Below are positions 21,251 to 29,634 of a DNA stretch of 34,513 bases, piece by piece; the stretch's first letter is position 1, and each line of letters begins with the position of its first letter. A program made the position numbers and the translations under genes. The notes below the pieces were generated by a model that was not told where the DNA came from, made no database searches, and was given only the letters and a program-made list of their open reading frames with translations. The stretch is from Lachnospiraceae bacterium (lineage in GTDB: Bacteria > Bacillota > Clostridia > Lachnospirales > Lachnospiraceae), in NCBI GenBank assembly GCA_030524525.1, contig JAUNGI010000027.1:1-34513 (forward strand), given 5' to 3'.

Positions 21251-21567
21251 TGACAAAAATTAAACCATATAAATCAACAAAAGGGCGCTTGCTGGGCTTT
21301 GCGGTAGTCGGCCATGCCGATTATGGCGCGTTGGGCTATGACATTGTATGCGCAGCGATTTCGGCGCTGACGGTAACAACCGTAAATGCTTTGCAGCTCG
21401 TCGCAGAACAAGAAATCCACTTGATTGAGGGGGACGGCGTGGTAGATTACCGAATCAGAGGCAGACCTAATATGCAAACGGACACGCTGTTGCAGACAGT
21501 GGCGGCAGGCTACAAGGGTATCGCAGAGGAATACCCATTATATGTTTCGTATGAGGAGGACGCTTAG
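21250..21567 (+). CDS. prp: Prp-type cysteine protease (YsxB-like)
   Basis: This 105-residue protein carries the Prp signature: GHADYGALGYDIVCAAIS, with His22 and Cys34 as the catalytic pair. In Firmicutes the host Prp trims the N-terminus of ribosomal protein L27, and phage-encoded homologues or the host enzyme process capsid proteins at the same LQxFA-type motif. That motif is present at the N-termini of the scaffold, major capsid and tail tube proteins here, so this is probably the maturation protease. The start overlaps the upstream stop, and a small terminator-like hairpin overlaps its own stop codon. Confidence 0.85.
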   Translation: MTKIKPYKSTKGRLLGFAVVGHADYGALGYDIVCAAISALTVTTVNALQLVAEQEIHLIEGDGVVDYRIRGRPNMQTDTLLQTVAAGYKGIAEEYPLYVSYEEDA

Positions 21568-21578
21568 GCGTCTTTTTT
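21559..21578 (+). terminator. Small terminator/attenuator overlapping the protease stop
   Basis: GACGC (21559-21563) pairs with GCGTC (21568-21572) around TTAG and is followed by six T. The stem is short, so it is likely to be only a partial terminator within the head operon. Confidence 0.45.
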
Positions 21579-21646
21579 ATATGTCCAGACCGGAAGACAG
21601 AAAAAGCTGAGGAAAAGCCGACGGGCTGAAAACGGGAGGAAATAGA

Positions 21647-22216
21647 ATGAAGTACAGAACACAGCGGATGCTGGGATATCGGCTGCAGCTCTTTGCTGAG
21701 GCAGCCGATGAGAACGGAGCCGGAGGCGGCGAAGGCGAGGGAGCAGACGGCGGCTCGGAGGAAATCTCAAAAAAGCCGGGTGGGAAGATGTTTACACAGG
21801 AGGAGCTTGACGCGATCATTGAAGATCGGATCGGAAGAGAGCGGGCGAAGCTTCGGGAAACCCGGAAAGAGGCTTACGGGAAAAAGGAGAGCGACACGGA
21901 TTTGGCAGCGGAACAGGCGGCCAAGGTGTCGGCGATGGAAGCAAAGCTCCTGTGTTACGAGCAGGACGTCGCAAAGGAAAGCGTGTCCGATGTTGTCGCG
22001 CTGGCAAAAGCGTATATGGACGAGGATACGGATCTGGAAGCCGCAATCAAAAAGGTACTGAAAAAGTACCCGAATTTTGTTAAGAGCAGCGCAGGAGCCA
22101 GTGAGGACGTCGAGAAGAAAAAGGGCTGGGGAACAAGACAGAAGGGCAGCGGCAGTTCCGAGGAGGACGGCGTAGAAGCCGCATTCCTGAAGCGTAACCC
22201 CGGCTTAAAGGTTTAA
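21647..22216 (+). CDS. Scaffolding protein (DUF4355-like)
   Basis: This 189-residue protein directs procapsid assembly. The N-terminus has the Prp-cleavage-like motif YRLQLFA (residues 11-17). A Gly/Ala/Glu-rich flexible segment is followed by a helical, strongly charged core (FTQEELDAIIEDRIGRERAKLRE...) and a basic C-terminal tail typical of scaffolds that contact the coat protein. It sits directly before the major capsid gene, as scaffolds do. GGGAGGAA precedes the ATG. Confidence 0.85.
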   Translation: MKYRTQRMLGYRLQLFAEAADENGAGGGEGEGADGGSEEISKKPGGKMFTQEELDAIIEDRIGRERAKLRETRKEAYGKKESDTDLAAEQAAKVSAMEAKLLCYEQDVAKESVSDVVALAKAYMDEDTDLEAAIKKVLKKYPNFVKSSAGASEDVEKKKGWGTRQKGSGSSEEDGVEAAFLKRNPGLKV

Positions 22217-22246
22217 TGGGGCAGGACGCCCCGGAAAGGAAGAGAA

Positions 22247-23371
22247 ATGTTACAGACGATCAAAATGACATTACAGCGCTTTGCACACGAATTGCAGGAG
22301 CGTTGGAGCGGCTTGGTGCTTGCCAAGCTGAGAAAGGAACTGCTGTTAAAGGACGGCGTTGTTTTCAATACCGACTACGAGGGCAGTCCGGCGGCGGGAT
22401 CGGTTAAAATCCCGGTAAGAGATGCAGAGGTTGCCGTGTCCGACTACGACAAAGCAAACGGAATTCAGGGAACCATGGGCAGCACTGCGTATGAGACCAT
22501 GATGATCAACAAGGACAAGGCGGTAAACGAGGTCATTGATGGCTATGATGCGCAGGCGGTACCTGACAATCTGGTCGCCGACCGGATGGACAGTGCAAGC
22601 TACAGCATGAGCAAAGCCGTGGATATGGACGGCGGCAGCGTGCTGCTGGCAGCGGCGACCGTCACCAACGAATCGGCGCTGACGCCGGAAAACATCTATG
22701 ACAAGATCGTAGATTTGCGTGCTGCCATGACCAAAGCAAACATTCCGAACGATGGCCGCCGTTATTTGTTGTGTACGCCGGATACCTACTCCCTGATCCT
22801 GAAGGATAAGGATCATTTTGTCGGATCGTCCAACTTGGGAGACGAGGTAAAGCAGACCGGTGCGGTCGGTAAGATCGCGGGCTTTTTGGTCTTTGAGTGG
22901 AACGATGAGACCGCAAACCTTGCCATGCTGGCGGGGCATCCCCGCTTTGCGACCCGCGCTATGGAATTTGCGGTACCGGTGCATTTGCAGGACCTGAACG
23001 GTTCCGGGAAGTATATCGGCGCGTCGGCGGTGCAGGGCAGATTTGTATATGCACACAAGGTGCTGCGATCGGTTGCCATTCGCGCCGTGTACGCACCGGG
23101 AGCACTGAGCGTAAGCGCCGCAGCGGGCAGTACAAAAGGCACGACTATCCTGACTGTGACCGGCAGTACGGGGACGCTGGCATATAAGATCGAGCCTGTG
23201 GAGAGGGCGACCTACGACCAGACAACGGCAGACTATGCCGGCACGGAGCTGACGAGCGGTACCACCGAGATTGCAGCCAAGGTCGGAGAAACGATCGAGG
23301 TTGCCGAGCTGGTAAACGGAAAGGTTGCGAAGGTCGGATACGTGACCGTAACGGCCGCCAATATCAAGTAG
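22247..23371 (+). CDS. Major capsid protein with C-terminal Ig-like domain
   Basis: This 374-residue coat protein begins with another Prp-like motif, MTLQRFA (residues 7-13). The body (SVKIPVRDAEVAVSDYDKAN... to ...VYAHKVLRSVAIRAVYAPG) fits a phage coat protein of the HK97-fold/P22-type group, with characteristic YLLCTPDTYSLIL and FLVFEWNDETANLAMLAGHP segments. Residues after about 285 (SAAAGSTKGTTILTVTGSTG...) are Thr/Val/Gly-rich and look like an Ig-like surface domain, which may bind carbohydrate or mucus. GGAAAGGAAG precedes the ATG. Confidence 0.88.
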   Translation: MLQTIKMTLQRFAHELQERWSGLVLAKLRKELLLKDGVVFNTDYEGSPAAGSVKIPVRDAEVAVSDYDKANGIQGTMGSTAYETMMINKDKAVNEVIDGYDAQAVPDNLVADRMDSASYSMSKAVDMDGGSVLLAAATVTNESALTPENIYDKIVDLRAAMTKANIPNDGRRYLLCTPDTYSLILKDKDHFVGSSNLGDEVKQTGAVGKIAGFLVFEWNDETANLAMLAGHPRFATRAMEFAVPVHLQDLNGSGKYIGASAVQGRFVYAHKVLRSVAIRAVYAPGALSVSAAAGSTKGTTILTVTGSTGTLAYKIEPVERATYDQTTADYAGTELTSGTTEIAAKVGETIEVAELVNGKVAKVGYVTVTAANIK

Positions 23372-23390
23372 TGGAAGCGAGGAAAAGAGG

Positions 23391-23759
23391 ATGCTGATAC
23401 CATACACGGATTACGCATTTTATGCGCATGTATACAAAGGCAGCAAGCTGACGGAGGAGCAGTGGGAGCGGCTGGCGATACAGGCAAGCGTGCGGATCAA
23501 AAACCGCATGCTGGGCGTTGGCGGCGATGTGCCGGTAGAAGTGCAGTACTGCTGCTGTGAGCTTGCAGAGCTTTTACAGTCCGTTGAGGAGAACCGGGAG
23601 ACGTTTGCCGGTATTGCCTCGGAAAAGGACGGGAGTTGGTCAGTATCCTACGAATCCTCGGAGGCCAGAGCAAACAGTACGGAGCGGCAGGTCGCGGAGA
23701 TCATAGACCGCTGGCTTGCCGCAGCCGGTCTGTTGTACAGCGGGGTGACGGTCATATGA
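23391..23759 (+). CDS. Head-tail connector protein
   Basis: This 122-residue protein is mostly helical (LTEEQWERLAIQASVRIKNRML...EVQYCCCELAELLQSVEENRE), with the SYESSEARANSTERQVAEIIDRWL segment common in gp15/gp6-like adaptor proteins of Firmicutes siphophages. It follows the capsid gene, where the adaptor that binds the portal is normally encoded. The next ATG overlaps its stop. Confidence 0.75.
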   Translation: MLIPYTDYAFYAHVYKGSKLTEEQWERLAIQASVRIKNRMLGVGGDVPVEVQYCCCELAELLQSVEENRETFAGIASEKDGSWSVSYESSEARANSTERQVAEIIDRWLAAAGLLYSGVTVI

Positions 23760-24124
23760 AGCGGACAGTAAGCGTCACAATCTATCACAACAACGGAGGA
23801 GCATGGGAACGTGCCGTTTATGCAGGCTGCTTTTGGGAGGACGACCGTCAGCGGGCGATCGCAAAAAGCGGATTGCAGGACGCCGACCGCTTGTATGTGT
23901 CGCTGCCGCTTGACAAAGCGCCGACGCTGGAGTTAGAGGCAGGGGAGGATATGATCGTGCAGGGCGAATGCCCCGTTGTGATCGACAACGCCTCGCAGAG
24001 TGCACAGGCAGCCAGTATTAAGGCGCTGCGAGCGGAATACGAGGTGTTTACGGTGACGGCGCTGTCCCGGAAAGATCATAGCCTTAACTCGCGGCTGCAT
24101 CACTGGGAGATTGGAGGGAAATGA
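23756..24124 (+). CDS. Head completion/stopper-like protein
   Basis: This 122-residue beta-rich protein (VSVTIYHNNGGAWERAVYAGCFWEDD...YEVFTVTALSRKDH) lies between the adaptor and the tail-terminator-type genes. Size, position and fold suggest a stopper or head-closure protein, similar to DUF6751-like phage proteins, but this is by context. The ATG overlaps the upstream TGA, and the stop overlaps the next start. Confidence 0.65.
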   Translation: MKRTVSVTIYHNNGGAWERAVYAGCFWEDDRQRAIAKSGLQDADRLYVSLPLDKAPTLELEAGEDMIVQGECPVVIDNASQSAQAASIKALRAEYEVFTVTALSRKDHSLNSRLHHWEIGGK

Positions 24125-24552
24125 TGCGAGTAAAGATGGAATTTCACGACAGTCTGGAAGCCATTGCGAACAAACACGGACTCGGAGAGGGCGGTTATGT
24201 GCAAAAATGGCTTGATAACGAGTGCATCAAGCAGATGGAACCGTTTACCCCATATCGCACCGGAGTATTGCGAGACATGGCAACGAGCGGTACCGTCATT
24301 GGCAGCGGGGAAATCAGGCAATATACGCCCTACGCCCGGTTCCAGTATTACGGTAAGGTTATGACGACAGAAGACGGCAGAGTTCGGGCAAAGCTGCATG
24401 AGACAAAACCGGTCGTTACTGATCGAGAACTGGTGCATAATACGGCAAAACATCCGCTGGCCGGTCCGTTCTGGTTCCGGCGCATGAAGGAAGCAAAAAA
24501 GGATGCGCTGCTGCGGGGCGCGCAGGAGCTTATAAGGAGGGGCAAGGCATGA
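24121..24552 (+). CDS. HK97 gp10-like / minor structural protein
   Basis: This 143-residue protein starts at the first ATG of an ATGATG pair after GGAGGG. It has KWLDNECIKQMEPFTPYRTGVLRDMA, the conserved 'PxxTGxLR' block of gp10-like head-tail joining proteins, then YTPYARFQYYG and a C-terminal PFWFRRMKEAKKD. This pattern is common in Firmicutes minor capsid/joining proteins. It overlaps the tail terminator-like gene. Confidence 0.8.
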   Translation: MMRVKMEFHDSLEAIANKHGLGEGGYVQKWLDNECIKQMEPFTPYRTGVLRDMATSGTVIGSGEIRQYTPYARFQYYGKVMTTEDGRVRAKLHETKPVVTDRELVHNTAKHPLAGPFWFRRMKEAKKDALLRGAQELIRRGKA

Positions 24553-24992
24553 ATGTGATTGAACGTATGAAACAGGTACTGACGGATTTTCCGAGGCTGC
24601 GGGAGCTGCCTGTTGCTGAGGATATGCATATCGATTTTACCGTAGACAATGCGGAGAATTATGGCTTGTCGTCCATCGGCGACCGGATGGTAAAAAAGGA
24701 CATCTGCGGCAATCAGACAAGATGCAACGATATGATCCTGTATGCGGTAGTCAGCAATGTGAACGACGCCGACAGACTGGCAAATTCCGCGCTGCTGTTG
24801 GAACTTGGTTATTATCTGGAAGGGCTTAGGGGCTTGCCGGTAACGGCGACCATCGGAGAAACCGAGCTGGCCGGGAAGATTGCCTCGATTAGCGCGGCGA
24901 ACGGGATGGCGTATACCATCTCCGAAGACGGGCAGCACATGAAGTATCAGTTACAGCTTAAAGTTATTTACACCTTAGAAAGTGAGGAATGA
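24549..24992 (+). CDS. Tail terminator/completion-like protein
   Basis: This 147-residue alpha/beta protein (MNVIERMKQVLTDFPRLRELPV...YGLSSIGDRMVKKDICGNQ...YYLEGLRGLPVTA) sits directly before the tail tube gene, the place of the tail terminator. The C-terminal MKYQLQLKVIYTLE strand is typical of such proteins. AAGGAGGGG precedes the ATG. The assignment is by position and general form. Confidence 0.7.
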   Translation: MNVIERMKQVLTDFPRLRELPVAEDMHIDFTVDNAENYGLSSIGDRMVKKDICGNQTRCNDMILYAVVSNVNDADRLANSALLLELGYYLEGLRGLPVTATIGETELAGKIASISAANGMAYTISEDGQHMKYQLQLKVIYTLESEE

Positions 24993-24996
24993 AGGC

Positions 24997-25533
24997 ATGA
25001 AAAGAATGAAAATGAATTTGCAGAGCTTTGCCGGGCGTGCGGACGGCGCGCTGATCGAACGGAAGTATCTGGCGCACTACATCGACGCTGCGTTTGACCT
25101 GACCGGGGCGGCGACCGATTACGTCAGACTGGGCAAGGATCTGGAAGATTACAACGTGGAGATGAACCCGGATGTGGAGACGACGAAAAACATTTGGGGC
25201 GAATCCAGAACGAAGGTCAAGGGTTATGAGCCGGAAGGGGATGTAGAGACCTTCTACGCATACGAAGGTGAAGCGCTCTACGAAAAGCTGTTTGCGATTG
25301 TAAACAACCGCAGTACAGGCGCCGAGCTGGAAACCACGGTGGTTGACGTGCTGATCGACTCGGACGGCACTGTAGTGAAAGCGTATCGTGAGAACGCTGT
25401 GATCGTGCCGCAGTCCATCGGCGGCGATACCGCCGGAATGCAGATCCCGTTTAATATTTATTACAACGGAGACCGCACGGAAGGTACATGGATGGTTGGA
25501 ACAAAGAAGTTTACACCGACAGCAGAAGGTTAA
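24997..25533 (+). CDS. Major tail tube protein
   Basis: This 178-residue protein begins with a Prp-like site, MNLQSFA (residues 6-12). The body (YLAHYIDAAFD...YNVEMNPDVETTKNIWGESRTKVKGYEPEGDVETFYAYEGE...) has the features of phage tail tube proteins of the TP901-1/phi13 type, with a C-terminal YYNGDRTEGTWMVGTKKFTP. The ATG at 24997 follows AGGAATGAAGG. A GC-rich terminator-like hairpin follows the stop, so its message may be more abundant than that of the downstream tail genes. Confidence 0.85.
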   Translation: MKRMKMNLQSFAGRADGALIERKYLAHYIDAAFDLTGAATDYVRLGKDLEDYNVEMNPDVETTKNIWGESRTKVKGYEPEGDVETFYAYEGEALYEKLFAIVNNRSTGAELETTVVDVLIDSDGTVVKAYRENAVIVPQSIGGDTAGMQIPFNIYYNGDRTEGTWMVGTKKFTPTAEG

Positions 25534-25546
25534 GAACTGGATCGAG

Positions 25547-25572
25547 CCGGGGGCAAAGCCCCCGGTATTTTT
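25547..25572 (+). terminator. Attenuator-type terminator after the tail tube gene
   Basis: CCGGGGGC (25547-25554) pairs perfectly with GCCCCCGG (25558-25565) around AAA, followed by TATTTTTG. It lies between the tail tube gene and the tail chaperone genes, where phages often reduce downstream expression. Confidence 0.8.
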
Positions 25573-25589
25573 GAAATAGGAGGATGGAT

Positions 25590-26078
25590 ATGGAACAGTT
25601 GGTATTTGATAGTGGAATGGAGCGCTACGAGATTGTGGACGTCAGCGGAAAGGTGCTTGGAACGGTGGAGTTTAACCCGCGCGATCTCAATTTTTATGCG
25701 CGCGCCAAGAAGATCTATGCGGAGATCATCAAGCTGATACAGGATGCACAGATCCTTGCCGAGGAGGTGCCGGATGGCGCATCAGAGGCAGAATATCCGG
25801 ATATTACGGGGCAGATCGAAGCGGTAGACAAGAAGATCAAGGCAAAGCTGGACGAATTGGCGGGCTGCGAGATCAGCTCCGTTGTATTTGGAGACACAAA
25901 TTGTATGTCGCTTGGGCGGAACGGGAAGCACCTGTGCCGGAATCTGCTCGAAATGCTGGCAGGGCATATCGAGAAGAAGTTCGAGGAACAGAAAGCCGTT
26001 ACGGAAAAGCTGCTTGCGGAGTATACGGAGGAATATGATGCGGAAGCTGGGGACACTGCCGAAGGAACTGCAAATTAA
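25590..26078 (+). CDS. Tail assembly chaperone (gpG-like)
   Basis: This 162-residue protein begins MEQLVFDSGMERYEIVDVSG and has the helical charged body of tail chaperones (ARAKKIYAEIIKLI..., CRNLLEMLAGHIEKKFEEQK), ending in an acidic tail. It lies between the tail tube and tape measure genes, the standard place. The second ATG is chosen because AGGAGG is 6 nt upstream of it. The last 41 nt overlap the next gene in another frame. Confidence 0.8.
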   Translation: MEQLVFDSGMERYEIVDVSGKVLGTVEFNPRDLNFYARAKKIYAEIIKLIQDAQILAEEVPDGASEAEYPDITGQIEAVDKKIKAKLDELAGCEISSVVFGDTNCMSLGRNGKHLCRNLLEMLAGHIEKKFEEQKAVTEKLLAEYTEEYDAEAGDTAEGTAN

Positions 26079-26601
26079 AGGTAAGCGGTACGAAATCCGC
26101 TCCGATTTCCGTGATTGCCTGCGAATACAGGATGCGTTTGCAGACGAGCGTCTGCGGCACGAGGAGGCGTTGGAATGTATGCGGCGCATCTTGTATCCGG
26201 CGTGGCGGGAAATGCCGCCGGATCACATAGAGGAAGCCGTACGGGAGGGGCTGAATTTCCTGAACGCCGGACGCACGCAGAAGGAAGGGAAAAAGAGCCC
26301 GCTGTATTCGTGGGAGCAGGACGAACAGATGATTATGGCGTCCCTTGCAAAGGTGACCGGGAAAGATGTCCGCAGTATGCCGTATTTGCACTGGTGGACG
26401 TTTTTGGGGCTGTTTGGGGAAATTACGGACGGTCTGTTTTCGCAGGTCACGGAGATCCGGCGAAAGCTGCGCGACGGTGAGAAGCTGGAGAAGCATGAAC
26501 GGAAATTTTACCGGGAAAACAAGGCGTTAATTGAGATCCGCCGGAAGCGCAGCGAGGCGGAACAGGCGAATATCGACCGCCTGAACAAAATCCTTGGCTG
26601 A
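26038..26601 (+). CDS. Gp15-family tail assembly chaperone
   Basis: This 187-residue protein matches the bacteriophage Gp15 family: MRKLGTLPKELQIKGKRYEIRSDFRDCLRI, RILYPAWREMPPDHIEEAV, SPLYSWEQDEQMIMASLAKVTG and MPYLHWWTFLGLFGEITDG. It starts at the second codon of an ATGATG pair with GGAGG 6 nt upstream, inside the gpG-like gene. Because it has its own ribosome site, no programmed frameshift is required. It precedes the tape measure gene, whose chaperone it should be. Confidence 0.88.
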   Translation: MRKLGTLPKELQIKGKRYEIRSDFRDCLRIQDAFADERLRHEEALECMRRILYPAWREMPPDHIEEAVREGLNFLNAGRTQKEGKKSPLYSWEQDEQMIMASLAKVTGKDVRSMPYLHWWTFLGLFGEITDGLFSQVTEIRRKLRDGEKLEKHERKFYRENKALIEIRRKRSEAEQANIDRLNKILG

Positions 26602-26613
26602 AAGGAGGAAAAA

Positions 26614-29600
26614 ATGATGGGGAAATCAGTGAGTGACGGAACTCTGGTCTTTGATACGCGTATCGACGAGAAAGGGCTTTTACAGGGGCTGCGCGAAAGC
26701 GCAAAAGAAACCGAAAAACAAGCGGCGAAGCTCCGGGGCTCCAACAAAAACAACCCGTTTGCCGCTATGGAGAAACAGGCGATAAAGCTGGAGCGGCAGA
26801 TTGCGGATTTGGACGGTAAGCTTGACGAGTTGTATGACAAGCGTGCAATTACCGCAAAAGGAGCGATCGTGCCGGGAATGTCCGATGCGGACAATCAAGG
26901 GCTGATCGAGAGCAATAAAGAGTGGCAGAAGCAGACGGCACTGATCGAGAATGCCGAGAGGCAGTTGGAGGACTGTCGGCGGGCATATAATGAGCTAATC
27001 GCCAAAATGCAGCAGGAGCAGGCGATGATGGAACAGACCGGCGCTGTGGCATCGGCGTCTGTCGCGCAGAGACGGCAGGAAACGGCGGGGTACCGTGGAG
27101 AGTTAGAGAGCTTGGAGCAGGAGCAGCGAGAGCTTGGGAGCGTCGCTTTGGCAGCGGGAGAAGAAGATACGCTTAGCAAGGAAGCGGCAAAGCGTATGGC
27201 GGAGGCGTATCGTGATTCCGTGCGGCGGCTGAGCTTGGAGCAGGACGACGCGGCGCGTTCCGTAAAACGGATAGGTAAGGCGGCAAGAGACGGTTTTGGC
27301 ACGGCGACAAAATCCGCAGGCAGTTTCCAGAAGCGGCTGAGAGGGATTATAGGAAGTGCTTTAATCTTTTCTCAGTTTTACAAGGTGATACATTCTCTGA
27401 TGGATTTTATGGGGAGTGCCGCCGCGCAGAACGATGAGTTCTCGCAAAGCCTGAAAAGCATCAAGGCGAATCTGTTGACGGCATTTGCACCGATCTATAA
27501 TACGGTCATGCCGTTTGTCAACTGGCTGCTCAAAGGGCTTGAGAAGATAACACAGGGCCTTGCCAAGATCACGGCGCAATTGTTTGGCTGGACGGTCGAG
27601 GACGCGCAGAAAGCGGCGGATAGTATTTATAGCGCGGTGAATGCCACAGAAGATTACACGGAAGCGGTCAAAGAAGCGGAACGGACGCAGGCGGGCTTTG
27701 ATGAGCTGCACAATTTGCAGGACAGCAGTTCCTCTGCCTCTACGAGTGGCAGCGGTAACGGTAACGGCGCCGAAGATACTGGGCTTGTTTTCAAGGATGC
27801 ATCCGAATTTCAGGTTCCTGCCGTTTTGGAAACGGTGTGGAAGATCACCTGCAAATTGTTCAACGCAGCAGGCAAAGCAGTGGAATGGGCATATGGCAAG
27901 GGGAATTCCATTTATCGCTTCCTGACCGGAGATGAAACGGACTACGGCACCATGCAGGAGCAACTGGAAGTGGTTATCGAGACGATTTTTTCCGGAGAAT
28001 GGAAAGATGCTCTAAAGTTGTGGATGAAAGATATCGAAGAAGCATGGAATGAAGCATTTGGATATACCTTAAGCGAATTGATTGAGGCGCTACTCACAGA
28101 TGATGATGCAGAAAAAAACCGATCTGGTTTTTTGAAAGAAGTACAAGATTATATAAAGCATGTGTTTCTTGGAACGGAGATAGATTCCGATAATTCTTTC
28201 ATGCGAACTGACGAGAACGGCAATCTGAATATGGCGGAGAGCGTGCGTGAATGGCTTGCCGATTTTTTATATGGTGATGGATTGAGTGAGAATAATGCTA
28301 TCACTGAAAAGGGCGAAAAACTGAAAAAAGAAGAAGGGTGGGGGTGGTTAAATGACCTTAATGGTTTTACTGGGCATACCGGTGATGTAACAAAAGGCGA
28401 AAAACTTACTGAGAAGCTCGGCGCCCGCTTCGCCCAAAGTGTGGCATCCGGCTATGAAAGTGAGATGAACGCACAGCAGTCGAGTCTATGGGAGGCGACC
28501 GTAGCTGCGCTGCGCAGCTTGGGACTTGCTGACGGTGATCCGGCAACGGAGTCCGGCGCCACCGGAGAAACGCTTGCCGATAAAATGAAGGACGCCTTTA
28601 CGGATAAGCTGGAAAAAGGAAAACAGACGATCAGCGATATCATTAAGGGTGTATTCGGGAAACAGGACGAAGCAGAGACCGAAGCAGCGGCGACAGGCGA
28701 AGCCGCAGCGGATGCGGTCGGCAACGGCTTTTTTACAAAAAAGGAACTGCTGAACAACAAGCTTGAGCTGGCGCTGAACAGTACCTTTGCCGCAGCAAAA
28801 GCGAGGAGCGCCGCGAATGCAGCGAATTGCGGAGAAGCGCTTACCGGTTCTGTGGCTCAGGGAATCCCTATGAAGCAGTCCGAGATCGCGTCGAAGCTGA
28901 AAAGCGCGCTGAACAGTTCGTTTAACATAGCGAGGACGGATACGGAAAGCGAAGCGACAGCAACCGGAAAAGCGCTGACAACGCCGCTTGGAAAAGGGAT
29001 TTATAACAACCGCAGCACCATCGCATCAAAGCTGAAAGATGCCCTAAAAACAGCGGCAGACGATGCAAAGACGGACAGCACCAGCGGCAGCTTGTGGGAT
29101 AGCCTGAAAAGCATTGGCACAAACGTCGTAGAGGGTATCAAAAACGGACTTACCTCTAAGAAGGACGGACTTTTGTCCACTATAGGCTCTATCGGCTCTC
29201 AGATGGTAGACAAGTTTACAAAGGTGCTGGGCATCCACAGTCCGTCCAGAGCATTTTATGAAAAAGCCGAATGGATTACTCCCGGTATTGATAATGCGAT
29301 CTTGGATGGCGAGGATGAGACGATGCGGATTATCCAAAATTATGCGAGGTCATTGCCGGAGGCGTGGACAACGCCGGTGTTTGCCACCGGCACGGTGCTG
29401 CCGACCCGGCAGAGTTTTGGCAGCGGGACCGGGGCTGCGGATAATGAGGAAATCAAGCGGCTGCTGTCTCAGGTGTTGGGACTTTTGCGCAAGATCAGCA
29501 CCGGGAAGATCGTTGATGTAAACCTGATCGGAGATGCGCGCAATATGTTCCGGCTGTTTCTGGAGGAGCGGGATCGACAGCAGGATATTACGGGCATCGA

Positions 29601-29625
29601 TCCGATTTTAGGAGAGCTGCGTTAG
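26614..29625 (+). CDS. Tape measure protein
   Basis: This 1003-residue protein sets tail length. An N-terminal coiled coil (about 15-210) is followed by a hydrophobic segment (about 244-275, with SALIFSQFYKVIHSLMDFMG), a Ser/Gly linker (about 370-385), and a C-terminal region with three diverged repeats of about 46 residues (about 700-830; each with an EIASKLKSALN-like or STIASKLKDALK-like core). VLGIHSPSRAFYE near residue 875 is the typical tape-measure C-terminal motif. The segment at 27980-28400 is clearly AT-richer than its surroundings, which suggests recombination within the gene. AAAGGAGGAAAAA precedes the ATG. Confidence 0.92.
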   Translation: MMGKSVSDGTLVFDTRIDEKGLLQGLRESAKETEKQAAKLRGSNKNNPFAAMEKQAIKLERQIADLDGKLDELYDKRAITAKGAIVPGMSDADNQGLIESNKEWQKQTALIENAERQLEDCRRAYNELIAKMQQEQAMMEQTGAVASASVAQRRQETAGYRGELESLEQEQRELGSVALAAGEEDTLSKEAAKRMAEAYRDSVRRLSLEQDDAARSVKRIGKAARDGFGTATKSAGSFQKRLRGIIGSALIFSQFYKVIHSLMDFMGSAAAQNDEFSQSLKSIKANLLTAFAPIYNTVMPFVNWLLKGLEKITQGLAKITAQLFGWTVEDAQKAADSIYSAVNATEDYTEAVKEAERTQAGFDELHNLQDSSSSASTSGSGNGNGAEDTGLVFKDASEFQVPAVLETVWKITCKLFNAAGKAVEWAYGKGNSIYRFLTGDETDYGTMQEQLEVVIETIFSGEWKDALKLWMKDIEEAWNEAFGYTLSELIEALLTDDDAEKNRSGFLKEVQDYIKHVFLGTEIDSDNSFMRTDENGNLNMAESVREWLADFLYGDGLSENNAITEKGEKLKKEEGWGWLNDLNGFTGHTGDVTKGEKLTEKLGARFAQSVASGYESEMNAQQSSLWEATVAALRSLGLADGDPATESGATGETLADKMKDAFTDKLEKGKQTISDIIKGVFGKQDEAETEAAATGEAAADAVGNGFFTKKELLNNKLELALNSTFAAAKARSAANAANCGEALTGSVAQGIPMKQSEIASKLKSALNSSFNIARTDTESEATATGKALTTPLGKGIYNNRSTIASKLKDALKTAADDAKTDSTSGSLWDSLKSIGTNVVEGIKNGLTSKKDGLLSTIGSIGSQMVDKFTKVLGIHSPSRAFYEKAEWITPGIDNAILDGEDETMRIIQNYARSLPEAWTTPVFATGTVLPTRQSFGSGTGAADNEEIKRLLSQVLGLLRKISTGKIVDVNLIGDARNMFRLFLEERDRQQDITGIDPILGELR

Positions 29626-29634
29626 GAGGGAGAG

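Noticed and set aside
22346-23407. Long open frame on the minus strand (353 codons)
   Set aside because: It lies antisense to the major capsid gene and has no ribosome site. Its length follows from codon use of the capsid gene.
25882-26078. Programmed frameshift joining the two tail chaperones
   Set aside because: The downstream gene has its own GGAGG and ATG, the frame relation would need +1 or -2, and I see no convincing slippery heptamer in the overlap.
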